From NCBI RefSeq assembly GCF_008831285.2, contig NC_045139.1:1868704-1932703 (forward strand): 64,000 nt of DNA, written 5' to 3'. Made by a program: the position numbers and the translations under genes. Positions 22,394-33,000 of the stretch are shown in pieces. Positions within the stretch are counted from its first letter, which is position 1. Every line of letters begins with the position of its first letter. Source of the DNA: Nymphaea colorata. Taxonomy: Eukaryota > Streptophyta > Magnoliopsida > Nymphaeales > Nymphaeaceae. The notes beneath the pieces were generated by a model, which saw only the letters and a list, made by a program, of their open reading frames with translations, did not search any database and had not been told where the DNA came from.

Positions 22394-22459
<66 letters not shown>

Positions 22460-23103
22460 CATCCATATGGTTTATCGTATAAAAGAAAGTCGAATTTTTC
22501 ATTAATTTGCAAATTTTAGTGCTAGATAGAGAGAGAATCATGTAGGAACTACGCTACTTACACACAAGTATTGGCCAAGGTATACCCTGAGACTTCCCCT
22601 GCTTCGATCAGAGCATTTCTCCATTTCCTCACCTCCTCCTTGTTTGTTTTATCATTTTCAACATATCTTGTGAATGCTAGTTCGAAAGGGCCGGATTGAC
22701 CACGGACATCTCTTGGCTCAATATCAAAGAATACTGGTATGATGAGCCTCTTGCACTCCACCATCTTGGCTATCTCTTTCAAACACCACTCTGAATCGGC
22801 ATAACCTTTGGAGAAGATAGGCACAAATATTTGGGATCTCTCTATGTACCCAAATAGCTCTTTCACCTTCTGACCCTTCTCCAACTCCTCGCTGTCGATG
22901 AAAGTGTGGATGCCCTTGTCTTGTAATGTTTGATAGAGATGGCTGGTGAAGCCCTTGCGAGTGTCCGGTCCCCTAAAGTTTAGGAACACATCATACTGGA
23001 AACCATCTTCCCTCACTGGTGGGTGGGACGATGAAGAAGATGCAGCTTCATATTCCTCGTAATCCGACCGGTCGGAATATCGGGGTGACCTTGATCTTTT
23101 CAT
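19163..23103 (-). CDS. TNL-C: TIR-NBS-LRR with truncated LRR
   Basis: Predicted exons: 23103-22562 (TIR), 21982-20866 (NB-ARC), 20546-20205 (linker), 19840-19163 (LRR); phases fit and give about 892 aa. It opens with a Ser/Arg-rich leader (MKRSRSPRYSDRSDYE), then TIR from YDVFLNFRGPDTR with the catalytic glutamate at residue 110 (SEWCLKE). NB-ARC has GMGGIGKTT (about 239-247), KVLLVLDDVD, GSRIIITTRDK, GLPLALKIF, FLDIACFF and an intact MHD (FEMHDHIRDMGR). Only about seven LRRs remain. After LLDKLKV the frame runs into former 3' flank and ends GGGGSCSNHFR. The EADFP last exon is absent. The linker exon carries a 51 bp tandem duplication. It is probably expressed as a short TNL; normal ligand sensing is doubtful because most of the LRR is gone. 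Confidence 0.88.
20410..20511 (-). repeat. 51 bp in-frame tandem duplication, TNL-C exon 3
   Basis: Two 51 bp units (20410-20460 and 20461-20511) encode DSVDVD-A/V-ESFAGMS twice. TNL-D has one unit, and E and F have the homologous single segment. The duplication is in frame and adds 17 residues between NB-ARC and LRR. Confidence 0.92.
22381..22456. repeat. (CT)n/(TA)n microsatellite in TNL-C intron 1
   Basis: A short CT run is followed by about 30 TA units within the TIR/NB-ARC intron. The same position in D (about 30921-30964), E (40472-40565, almost all CT) and F (about 52683-52737) also holds a CT and/or TA run. Confidence 0.95.
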
Positions 23104-23720
23104 AAGTCTTAAACTGGCTCCTCAATACCAAAGAGTGAAGTGGAAACAGAGAAATCAACAGTTCTAATTCGTCTGGCCTCTCCTCTTAGACGATGTCAGG
23201 ACCGTGGATCACCTTTAGCTAGCGCTTAGGCAATTCACCTGGCGAGCACATGCTCGCCTTGCCTTTCTGCGTCCGCTCAGCACCAGCTTTTCCTGTCCTC
23301 CCTCCCTCAGCTGCTTCTCTTTGTCCTCTCGGTCCGCCATTTGGGACTGATGCTCGTTCAGATGAAGAAGACAACTAAGGCAAAAGAGATACGCATGAGG
23401 TAATTGGGTTGTCAATGCGTGTGTCGAAGGATATATAGGAAAGATGCAAAGCTTCAAGTTTTTTTGCTTTCGGAGGTGAAGGATGCTTGAGATTTTTGGT
23501 AAGGAAGCTGTGGCGGAGCATCAAAAATATTTTGGGAAGGCATTCATTCTCAGATCTTCATATCTGAAGCCGTGTGTAGAAGGATATGCGCCGGAAGGTT
23601 CAGGTGGAGGTGACCCGATGTTTCCCGGAAGGTTCAGATGGTGGTGCCGCGTTGCCTTCCTCAGGACGCCGCTCGCTATTTGTCGGGTCCACCTACCATT
23701 GAACTCCATGTTCTTTGGTT
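23104..23720. repeat. 5' leader/promoter block of TNL-C
   Basis: Shared with D (31640-32470), E (41160-41750) and F (53388-53990). In gene orientation it begins just upstream of the ATG with the AACTGGCTCC segment, then the GGCGATGTCAGTACCGTGGATCACC segment, a purine/pyrimidine-biased stretch, GGTAATTGGGTTGTCAATG and the GGAAGGTTCAG motif module. A minus-strand frame (23457-23215, ending LSAS) recurs in E and F with about 70 aligned residues. It may be a leader ORF or simply duplicated 5' UTR/promoter DNA. Confidence 0.6.
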
Positions 23721-24850
23721 ATTGGTGAAAGCCATAGAGAGAGAGAGATGATGTTTGGTGGAAGCCAGGGATAGAGATGATGCTCGGTATTTTTCAGGCA
23801 GGACTTTTGAAGTCCATGTTCTTTTTTTTCTTTTTTACAAATATTAAAGTTTGGTATCGACTATGCATTCCGTAAATCAATTATTAGCTATGAACGGGCA
23901 CCAAAAAAGCCTTTTAGGGACTTTTTTTTTTTCTTCTCTCTTATTCTTATTACTTTTGTTTTCATAGATCAATAGCACTATATAAGATATTAAGAGCACA
24001 GAATTTCATGAGGTTCGGAGCATCTGTATTTCTAAAACACCATCAGAGTTTGCATCGAATCAAGTGCAGATCGGACATGGGTGCAGTAAAATGTCATATT
24101 AGTTATTTTGATATTTTTTTATGCAATATAATTATGTTAAATACATTAATAATTAAATTGTAATAATATGTTTATTTGAGAAGTACCATTTTGGCACTCG
24201 CACCCTACACTATAGAGACATAGCTGTATTTATTTTAAATTTATCTCCTTTGTAGGCCTTTCATAGTATTCTCGCATTGACTGGAACACCCATCCTTCAC
24301 GCCAATAACAAACGGACTCACCCTCAACCTTTAAACTACCACAAATAAGCCTTCAATTTTTTCATGAAACTCACAAAAAACCTCATTTTAAAAGCTTAAA
24401 TTATAAATTTACCCTTTAATATGAACATTAATTTTTAAAAAACATCAAAATAAAATAAATAAATAACCAGGACGGCCGCTATCAGCAGTGGTGCATCGAC
24501 CATCTATCAATCCTCCCTGTTTTAGGGAGGATTGGGACATCGTCATCACACCAGGGAGGTTGAGGCCCCTGGACAGGCAGCAAGGGCGCCTTGCTGTCCA
24601 CAAAATCGGTGGCGGGGATTGTAGAAAAAGAAATTTCTAAACTAAATCAACTCGAAACTCAAGAAACTTGGTTCTAAAATACTCCAAATCATGCCTAAGT
24701 AGAGATAAACCAACCAAGAATGGGCTGAGCTCGTACGGGTGGAAATTGTAATAATTTTATGAGCCAATGTTTGAGCAGCCGAGCTTTGTTTTGTCTTTAT
24801 AATTATATTACATACCTGAAGAATATAATTTCTTCATAGATTCTTTAACT
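23721..24850. repeat. Cluster flank repeat upstream of TNL-C
   Basis: Contains the TATCGACTATGCATTCCGTAAAT segment (also at 42170, 54408, 63412), the CACAATTTC-TGAGGTTC segment and the CCCATCCT-CACGCCAATAACAAA segment, matched near 54767 and 63700. The GGGCGCCTTGCTGTCCA to CCAACCAAGAATGG segment (24585-24720) matches 42325-42470. No gene is seen. The paralogous position of the SINE at 63723 is empty here (near 24305). Confidence 0.6.
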
Positions 24851-25865
24851 TGCATAGAGAAAAGCTTAGATTTATATGCCTAGTTTTATAAAAAGTAGGC
24901 AAGCTGGTTCCAGTAACTGCAATGGATGGCCAAACATTAATAAAGAAGCTTCGCCCCGGCAAGCTTCCGGTTTAATGAATAAGCGTAGAAACAGAGTCGA
25001 TCTTTGCCTTTTTTTAATTATTTTACAGAAAATATTCTTATATTTTACAGTCATCCACATAGTTATGCATAAAACTGAGTGGGAGAAGTTCTCAATGTAG
25101 CACCAAAAGTTAGGGTTGAAAATTAGGCTGCCATATTTGGTTGAGTTTTTGCCAGTCAGGTCATGTCCCACCTTATGTGTATAAAAAAAAATGAGACAAA
25201 TTCATGGAATGCCGTAACAATTGTACCATAAGAAGCTATTTCATAACATTACAATGTGTTATGTGTATAAAAAAAAATGAGACAAATTCATGGAATGCGG
25301 TAACAATTGTACCATAAGAAGCTGTTTCATAACATTACAATGTGTTACGCATCTAACCAATTTTTTGGGTTAGATGCATGAGACAGTGAGACAATTTTAT
25401 TGTTCCCAAACTGCCCCTAAAACATATCACATTTTTTTAGGCACATTCATGCGATGAGATGGTAATATTGTGTTATTGTGGATGATGTTCAATCATCTTC
25501 TTACAACCATGAAAATTCAACGTCTCTAGCACCTCCGTTTCTCAAACCAATGGCACATCCACATTTTACTAACAGCTTGTTTTCTTCATAAGGTAGTTTA
25601 ACCGAATCACCGGCATCTGAAATTACTTGTCAGAAAGAATCCATAACAAATAAATTGCTTTCTTTGGAAAGCCTCGATCCCCCTGATAAAGCTCGAAACG
25701 GGATTCGTTCTCTGAAAAGTGAAAACCCAACCAGATTTTGTGAAGTTGGCGCTGCTAGATTGCCGAACTCGACCACAGTTTCATATCAAAGATTATCTTG
25801 CCCAAGTTGTATACAATATATGCCAGTATTCGGTATTACTTTGAATGTTTAAATATGAATTAGGG
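24851..25865. other. Unannotated spacer
   Basis: AT-rich spacer with no convincing gene. A 65-codon plus frame at 25655-25852 has an even amino-acid mix but no recognisable domain or supporting splice signals. The tandem duplication at 25173-25344 is listed separately. Confidence 0.4.
25173..25344. repeat. 86 bp tandem duplication
   Basis: Two adjacent copies (25173-25258 and 25259-25344) start TTATGTGTATAAAAAAAAAT and differ at only two visible positions (GCCGTAAC/GCGGTAAC and GCTATTT/GCTGTTT), so the duplication is recent. Confidence 0.93.
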
Positions 25866-26100
25866 CAAGAAATTATGATTAGCTGACCAGGCTTCCGATC
25901 AATTATGAGCTGAATTGTCACACTTGACATAAAAGCCAAGTTCAATATTAGTGCAGATGTATGTGGTTAAATGATTGCGTAAAATTTTAAGTAGAGAGAT
26001 CGGGTTTGGGAGATGAAGGCCAATGAAAGTATCGGCACAATTTTTTATGAATATTTGGATCAACTGTGGACGAGAATCCAATGGGTAGAATATTGTATTA
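25865..26100. repeat. Short duplicated segment shared with 44060-44210
   Basis: GATTAGCTGACCAGGCTTC through GGAGAGATCGGGT(T/G)TGGGAG matches 44066-44205 with scattered substitutions. No gene seen. Confidence 0.75.
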
Positions 26101-26971
26101 CATCAAAGGAAAGAAAAGCAGAAAGCATCTTCCTTCTTTTCTCTCTTTTTTCCACTTGGTAGAGACACTAAGGAAACAGATCCTGGTTTTTTAGTGTACC
26201 ATGGAGCTTTTTCGTTGATTTGATATTAAAATAAAAGCGGTAGAAGATGTCAATCACCTTCCAGTTCCAGCTATATAATTTTGTCCCCGATGAATGTAAA
26301 GTGGAAAACCTTCGGGCCGGGTTTCTGTCCATATATCACATGACAACAACTGGACCATCATAGTGATCAAATGCTCCATGCATCATCATCTTCTTCCACT
26401 TCCTCTGCCTCGGAGCATCATTTTGTCACTCACTGAGAATTAAGCACCCAACCTTTTTAATTAAAGGTGAGATCAGCTACAACTGTTAAACCAATGAAAA
26501 CATAAAGATGACATGGGCGGCAATTCCATTCCACTTGTCAATCCACTTCCTACACCACTACATGCGGATGGAACCGAGTGATGAAGTTAGAAATAATGAA
26601 AATGACTTAATGTAAATAAACACTTTTATTCCGTACACAAATAAAAACTACATAATATATATATATATATATATACATATATATCCCAACAAAAATCCTT
26701 TTGTCTCTTGCTCCAATCTTTACAAAGCAGGAAAAAAAAAAAAAAAAAAAAACCTCAAGCACGAAATGAAAGCTTCCTGATCTCTCTAACAGCCTCTCTT
26801 GTTACCTCAAATAAGTGGGACAACACCCACCACTTCCAAAAATCAATCCCAATATAAATCATCGACCTCCGTAAAGTTTTCTTCTTCACTTGGATTGGGG
26901 TCCTCCCCATGGAGGGGATCCAGCCCAACTCAAGCTGCCAAATGCCCACTACTTGAGTGAGATCGTGCATC
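26100..26971. other. 3' flank of TNL-D
   Basis: AT-rich spacer, then from about 26660 a (TA)n run (26658-26684) and the shared 3' flank (CCTTTTGTCTCTTGCTCCAATC-TTTACAAAGCAG) also found at 35205-35240 and 47090-47125. This would contain the TNL-D 3' UTR. No separate gene is visible. Confidence 0.55.
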
Positions 26972-29900
26972 TCACGATTCTTCCATGCTTCCAGGGATGG
27001 TCAACTCCTCCAAGTCTGGAAAGTCTGCCTCCTGAAAAATGGAGTAAAGATATAATAAATTTGCAGTGGCTATCTTTATCTATGGGAAATGAAATTGCAA
27101 AGGACCTAATTGAACCACTCGGAATACTCCCCCCACAAAATCGAATTATTTAGTTTTTCCATTCCCGTGCATTTCAAATTACTGACTGACCAATAATTTG
27201 ATAAGAGTCACAAGTTAGTACAAATTAAGGGGAGCCTAGCTAGCGAATGGACAAGAAACAAAACTTGCTCGTTAAGATGACATTTGATTACCTGTACTCT
27301 TTTTTTGAAAGAGTTGGAAAGGCTTCTACATCCTCCAAGCTTCAGCTTCTTTAAACATCTCAACTGCTCAACACCAGGAACATCCTCAAGCTTTTGGCAG
27401 CCGGTTAGGTCCAATTCCCATAAATCAAATGCCTTTGAAACATCTGCTATCACTTCCATTTCATAGCAATCTGCTGCATGAACTCTGATGAGAGAATGGG
27501 GTAACAGAGGCAAGAATTTAACCTGTTTGCAACCATTGATTGATAGTTGGGTAAGTTGCGTTAGTGAGTGAATGGAGCTCGGTAATTCTTCAATAGCTGT
27601 CCAACTCAAGTCAAGATAGTGCAAACTCCGCAGTTCGCCAAGCACGTTGGGCAAAGATGCAAGACTTACACAATTTTTAGCTTCCAGTTTTTCAAGACTG
27701 ATACATGAATGAATCCATTCAGGTATTTCTTTCAAGAAGCGACACTCGTTGAGAGACAAATGCTTCAGTTGCTTCAAGTGTCTCATGGATTCAGGCAAAG
27801 CTGTTAGGGTGGTGCGATCAAGGAAGAGCTGCTTCAATCGCCTCGAGTTTCCCCAATTGTGATGGCAAAGCTGTATTTTGAGAGCAGTTGCCTACGTAAA
27901 GCTCCTCAAGCGATGTCAATTGCCAAACTCCTCCTTTAGGCAGTTCTTTTAGCGATTTGCATCCTACCAAAGACAAATAAGTCAAACTCTTGAGATGCCC
28001 AATAGATGGATGAAGTTCGGTCATATAAAAACAACCTCCAAAATCCAATTTCTCTAGATGTGGCATGCACGCACGTAAAATCCGGACAGATGGTAAGGTT
28101 CCAAGATGAATTGAGATCCATGACTTTTAATTTGCCAAGCAAGGGCCGCTTCAATGACTTAGAATCCATCAACTGTGATGGCAAAGCTGTAATTTGAGAG
28201 CAGCCGCAGACATAAAGCTCTTCAAGCGATGTCAATTGCCAAACTCCTTGAGGCATTTCTTTTAATGATTCACATCCCGTCAAAAACAAGTGAGTCAAGC
28301 TCTTGAGATACTTAACAGATGGATGAAGTTCAGTCAACTTCTTACAACCTATAAAATACAGCTTCTCTAGATGTTGCATGGTCGTAAAATCTGGACAAAT
28401 GGTGAGATTCCAACATGAACTGAGATTTAGTACTTTTAATTGGCCAAACACCTGACAAAAAAAAGTCAGCATTTATCAAAACGAATGCCACAAGCATCAA
28501 CCTCTGCATGTGTCTTACTGCATCAATATTCTAAGTGATTTAAATCAATCTTGTCAATCTCAGCTTCTAGAAAACTATCAAAACTACGTCTAACACTAAC
28601 AAGCAGTAACCTTATCGGCCTTTTTCTCTATATTCAATTTAAAAAATAAACAATATTAATAAGCATTTTTTATAAAATATAAATAATTATTTATATCTCT
28701 AACTCCATTCAAGATCGATATGATGCATATAAATGGCCACAACTTCGATAGTGTTGGTCTCTATAAGACTATAACACCATGTTGGCTATAAAAACAAAAC
28801 AAATAAACAAAACTGAAAAATACGCACAAAGGTGCTAAAGGATTTTCATTCACCTTGGTCTCTTTAAATCCGTGGTGATTCCATACTTGAGTTATACAAC
28901 TTTTTGAGAAGTCGAGAACGACAATATTCTCAAGTGGAAGGGTGCAAGGAAATGAATCCAAGTACCGTGAATTCCAATTCAACCATTTGAGGGTACTAGG
29001 AAAATGTCCATATTCTCCTCCCAATGTCACATTTCCCAACCGAAGCATTATAAGTCGAGACATTCCTACAAAGGACTCCGTGTCAACATCCACTGAATCT
29101 ATCGATAGACAAGAGATATCGATGGCTTCAATTTTTTCTGTTCCCTGCAATACACAATTGTTGGCAGTTAAAGGAAATGAATTTCGCTTATGAATTTGAT
29201 AAATACGAGTTTTACAATTCAGAGGCATATCTATAGGGCATCAGTCCTTCTGGCATACCAGTTTCTGGCAACTCTATTTTTCAAATCATGGCAGTAATAA
29301 CCATTAAAATTACTCATTATATAAAATTACTCATTAGAAAGAAGCGAAAACAAAATAAGGTAATAATAATAATAATAACAGTATTAACCATTGAAGTGAT
29401 AGACTGAGTACCCTACCGTCTTGTTTTTCAGTACATATAATAGGTCATCTTTCTTCCACAACCTGCTGCGCATTCCTGGATCTGAAGGGCTCTCATCTTC
29501 CACAATTTTCCTTCCCATGTCTCTAATATGGTCATGCATTTCAAACGCTTCTGTATGTTCATTTATATTGACTAAACACTTGTGCATTAAGACTTCGATT
29601 GTTAGGTCTGGGAAGAGGTCGCGTTCTTCCCACATGAAAGTAGCAAAACTTCTTTGTTGACCAATAAAGAAGCAGGCTATGTCCAAAAATACAATTTTTT
29701 CTTCTTTATCAAGGGCATCAAAACTTATCTTCAACCTCTCATGGATATCTTTGTGTTGATCTTTCTTCAACTTTTTCAACATGGCTTCTCGTTGTTTAGT
29801 TGTTTTCTGGCACAAGAAATGTCTACCGAATATTTTGAGGGCTAGTGGCAACCCAGCAGCAGTAGCTGCAACTTCCTTTGATAAATTTGCAAATTCAGCG

Positions 29901-31639
29901 GGTGGCTCCTCTTTCCCAAATGCATGCCAACTGAAAAGCTGAAGTGCTTGGGCAGGATCGAGCTCCTTAATCTCATACACATTTTTTACTCTTAGTGTTG
30001 GTGGCCCAATCAACACCTGCTTATCCCTAGTAGTAATGATGATTCTTGACCCAGGCCGAAAATGATCCACACTGCCGACCAATGCACCGAGCTGTGATTC
30101 ACTATCAACGTCGTCAAGAACTAGCAGAACCTTCTTATGCTTAATTCGATCCATGATCATGCCAGTTCCATGAGCAGTGTCATTTACTTTCACCTTTTCA
30201 TCCTTGAGAACATCACGAAGCAGCTGTTCTTGGAGGGAAACGAGTTTGGACTGCTTTGCTGCTTCTCTAACGTCTGAAATGAAGCTACAAGCATCAAAAT
30301 GCAGAAAGAGTTGGTTATAGACAGCCCTGGCAAGAGTCGTCTTGCCGATCCCACCCATTCCATGGATCCCAACCATTTTGACATCATTCTGGGCTTCAAC
30401 ATCCAGCACCTCCACCAACTCTTTAATTCGAGAATCTAGACCTATTGGATGTGTATCTCCAATAAATAGAGGGGCCCTGTTTACTTCAGTCAAGATCCTC
30501 GTCACAATTTTTTTGATCTCAGTTGCCTCGTCTCTGCCAAAAGGCCAAAAGAATACAAGTTAAAGTTATGACTCGTTGCAATCAATGCTTTGAGTATCTA
30601 AGAACATAAAGCTTAATTCAAGCATGAAATGTATGATTCTTAACTCAGCTAATATTTTGCAAACAGGGGAATCACTTCTTTATAGTTAGTTAAGGAAAGC
30701 TGTAAATGAGAGAAATTCGTGACTTCCTATTATGTGTACATTTTGAATAAAAATTCACAATCAGGGCAGTTAGGTTGACACGATCAGATGACCTATGAAG
30801 TAACACACAAGTTATCCCTGGTTTTCAATGTGTAACCCAAAAAGAACATGCCTACAACCATTGACAGTTTTCTGCATCGATTCAAAAGTTTATGCCTGCA
30901 ACTTAGGCCCGATAAAGTTCGCTCTCTCTCTTTCCCATATATATATATATATATATATATATATGGTTTATCGTTTAAAAGAAAGTCTATTTTTTCATTA
31001 ATTTGCAAATTTTAGTGCCAGATAAAGAGAGAACAATGTAGGAACTACACTACTTACAGACAAGTACTGGCCAAAGAGAGAACGATACGCTACTTACACA
31101 CAAGTACTGGCCAAGTTATACCCTACGACTTTCCCAGCTGCCGTCAGAGCATCACTCCATTTCCTCGCCTCCTCCTTGTTTGTCATACCATTTTCAAGAT
31201 ATCTTGTGAATGCATGTGCGAAAGGGCCAGATTGATGACGGACGTCTCTTGGCTCAACATCAAAGAAGACTGGTATGATGAGCCTCTTGCACTCCACCAT
31301 CTTAGCTATCTCTTTCAAACACCACTCTGAATCGGCATAACCTTTGGAGAAGATGGGCACAAATATTTTGGATCTCTCTACATACCCAAATAGCTCCTCC
31401 ACCCTCTGACCCTTCTCCAACTCCTCGCTGTCGATGAAAGTGTGGATGCTCTTGTGTTGCAATGCTCGATAGAGATGGCTGGTGAAGCCCTTGCGAGCGT
31501 CCGGTCCCCTAAAGCTTAGAAACACATCATATTGGAAACCATCTTCCCTCACTGGTGGTGGGGACGATGAAGAAGGTGCAGCTTCATCAACCTCATAATC
31601 CGACCCGTTGGAATATCGGGATGAACTTGATCCTTTCAT
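26972..31639 (-). pseudogene. TNL-D: TIR-NBS-LRR with two LRR frameshifts
   Basis: Predicted exons: 31639-31098 (TIR), 30533-29417 (NB-ARC), 29144-28854 (linker), 28451-27292 (LRR), 27031-26972 (last exon, EADFPDLEELTIPGSMEES). TIR (YDVFLSFRGPDARK, catalytic E110) and NB-ARC (GMGGIGKTT, LLVLDDVD, GLPLALKIF, FEMHDHIRDMGR) are intact and nearly identical to TNL-C. Exon 4 is 1160 bases, five more than a multiple of three. A 4 bp duplication (CATGCACGCACG, about 28064-28076) shifts the frame inside an LRR, and one extra C in a CCCC run (about 27850-27856) shifts it again. Translation would stop at 27936 after roughly 170 residues of LRR exon. A short product is possible, but the full receptor is not encoded as read. 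Confidence 0.85.
31026..31114. repeat. Duplicated exon-1 end and splice donor in TNL-D
   Basis: The exon 1 end with its donor (TACTTGTGT/GTAAGTAGC on the minus strand) is repeated about 45 bp into intron 1 as TACTTGTCT/GTAAGTAGT, flanked by a repeated AGAGAGAAC. The second donor is a potential alternative 5' splice site. Confidence 0.8.
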
Positions 31640-31878
31640 TAAGCCTTAAACTGGCTCCCCGATGCCAAAAGAGTGAAGTGGAAAGAGAGTTTATTCAACA
31701 GTATTAATTCGTCTGGCCTCTCGTCTTAGGCGATGTCAGTACCGTGGATCACCTTTAGCTAGCACTTCGGGATTCATTTCACAGCACATGCTGGCCTTGC
31801 CTTTCTGCGTCCTACACTCAGTTGCTTCTTTTTGGCCTTTTGGTCGCGCACTTGGGACTGATGCTCGTTCAGATGAGG
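31640..31878. repeat. 5' leader block of TNL-D, part 1
   Basis: Homologous to the leader block of C, E and F up to the point where the solo LTR inserted (GATGAGGAAAAC). It holds the GGCGATGTCAGTACCGTGGATCACC segment. Confidence 0.65.
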
Positions 31879-31883
31879 AAAAC

Positions 31884-32216
31884 TGTTGGAGACAAAAGAG
31901 GCAACAGAGGAAGAATCGTTGACAGCAGAAAATCAGTGATCTTATAAGTGCAACACAAAAATCTGTGATAAAAGCAGATAAAGATCTACATCTTCTTGTA
32001 ACAGATTTCCAGTCTAAATTGAGGAGATTAAAGATAGAAGATAAATCTTCTATTTTTGTAAATGGATAAATATGGTGATTAATATATATATTGACACGAT
32101 CTTTCTCAATACTTTCTTTGAGAAAGAGATCTGGGTGAGTTGTGGATATAGGCTGACATTGTAGCCGAACCACTTACCTGTTTTATTTTTTGTTCTGCTT
32201 TTCCTGATACTCTTTC
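31884..32216 (+). mobile_element. Ty1/copia-type solo LTR
   Basis: The 333 bp element starts TGTTGGAGAC and ends ATACTCTTTCA (5'-TG...CA-3'). It has a TATA-rich segment near 32084 and a GCCGAACCAC motif near 32163, typical of Tnt1/Tork-like copia LTRs. The flanks are AAAAC (31879-31883) on the left and AAAAAC on the right, a 5 bp target duplication with one extra A. The paralogous sites in C, E and F run straight through (GAAGACAACTAAG), giving an empty-site comparison. No internal retrotransposon sequence is present. Confidence 0.85.
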
Positions 32217-33000
32217 AAAAACAACTAAGGCAGAAGAGATAGCATGAGGTAATTGGGTTGTCAATGCGTGTGTTGAAGGATATGTAGGAGAGATGCAACG
32301 CTCCAGATCGATCTTCCAAGTATCTAACAGGAAATGAAGTTTGTTTGCTTTGGGAGGTGAAGGAGGCTTCTTCCGCTTGATGTTTGTCGGAAGATTGAGA
32401 TGGAGGTGTCAGATGTTTTCTGGAAGGTACAGATGGAGCTGCTGTGTGTTTCTCGGGTCCACCCACCACTGAAGTCCCTCCCTGTTCCTTCGTTGTTGGT
32501 GGTTTAGAGATGATGTTTGGCATCCGGATGCCGGATGGCTAAGGCTTTGACTTTCTAACTCGTTCTTGGAGTGTTCTAGAAACGGTTTGCACAAACAATT
32601 TTTTATAGGTTTTTTTTTTCTACTACCACCACGTTATTGCATTGTCAAGTTTATCTATTTCAGTTTAGCATTTTATATTGATTTTTGAAATTAAATTTTC
32701 TAAGGAAAAACCGTCCTTCTTTTGGGAAAGTTTTAACTCTATAACTAGCCAATAGTACACCTAAGGTTTCAATATCAGTAAAAGGATAATACCAAAGTAT
32801 TTTTCATTGTTTAAAAAAAAAAACCAGCTAAGTTTGTCTTCACTCCTCTGTTAAGAAACATTTATGCCCACAAAAGAAACATACATAATATTTAAAATTA
32901 AAAAAAAAAATCCATGAAGGAAAAGGATCAATTAATTTTTAACTACGAACAGACACCAAAAAGGTCTTTTACTCTCTCTAAATTCTTGATTACTTTTTGT
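32217..33000. repeat. 5' leader block of TNL-D, part 2, and flank repeat
   Basis: Continues the leader block (ACAACTAAGGCAGAAGAGAT, GGTAATTGGGTTGTCAATG, GGAAGGT-CAGATGGAG units) and then the common flank repeat (ACCACCACGTTATTGCATTGTCAAG, GAGCTAAGTTTGTCTTC-like). No gene. Confidence 0.65.
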
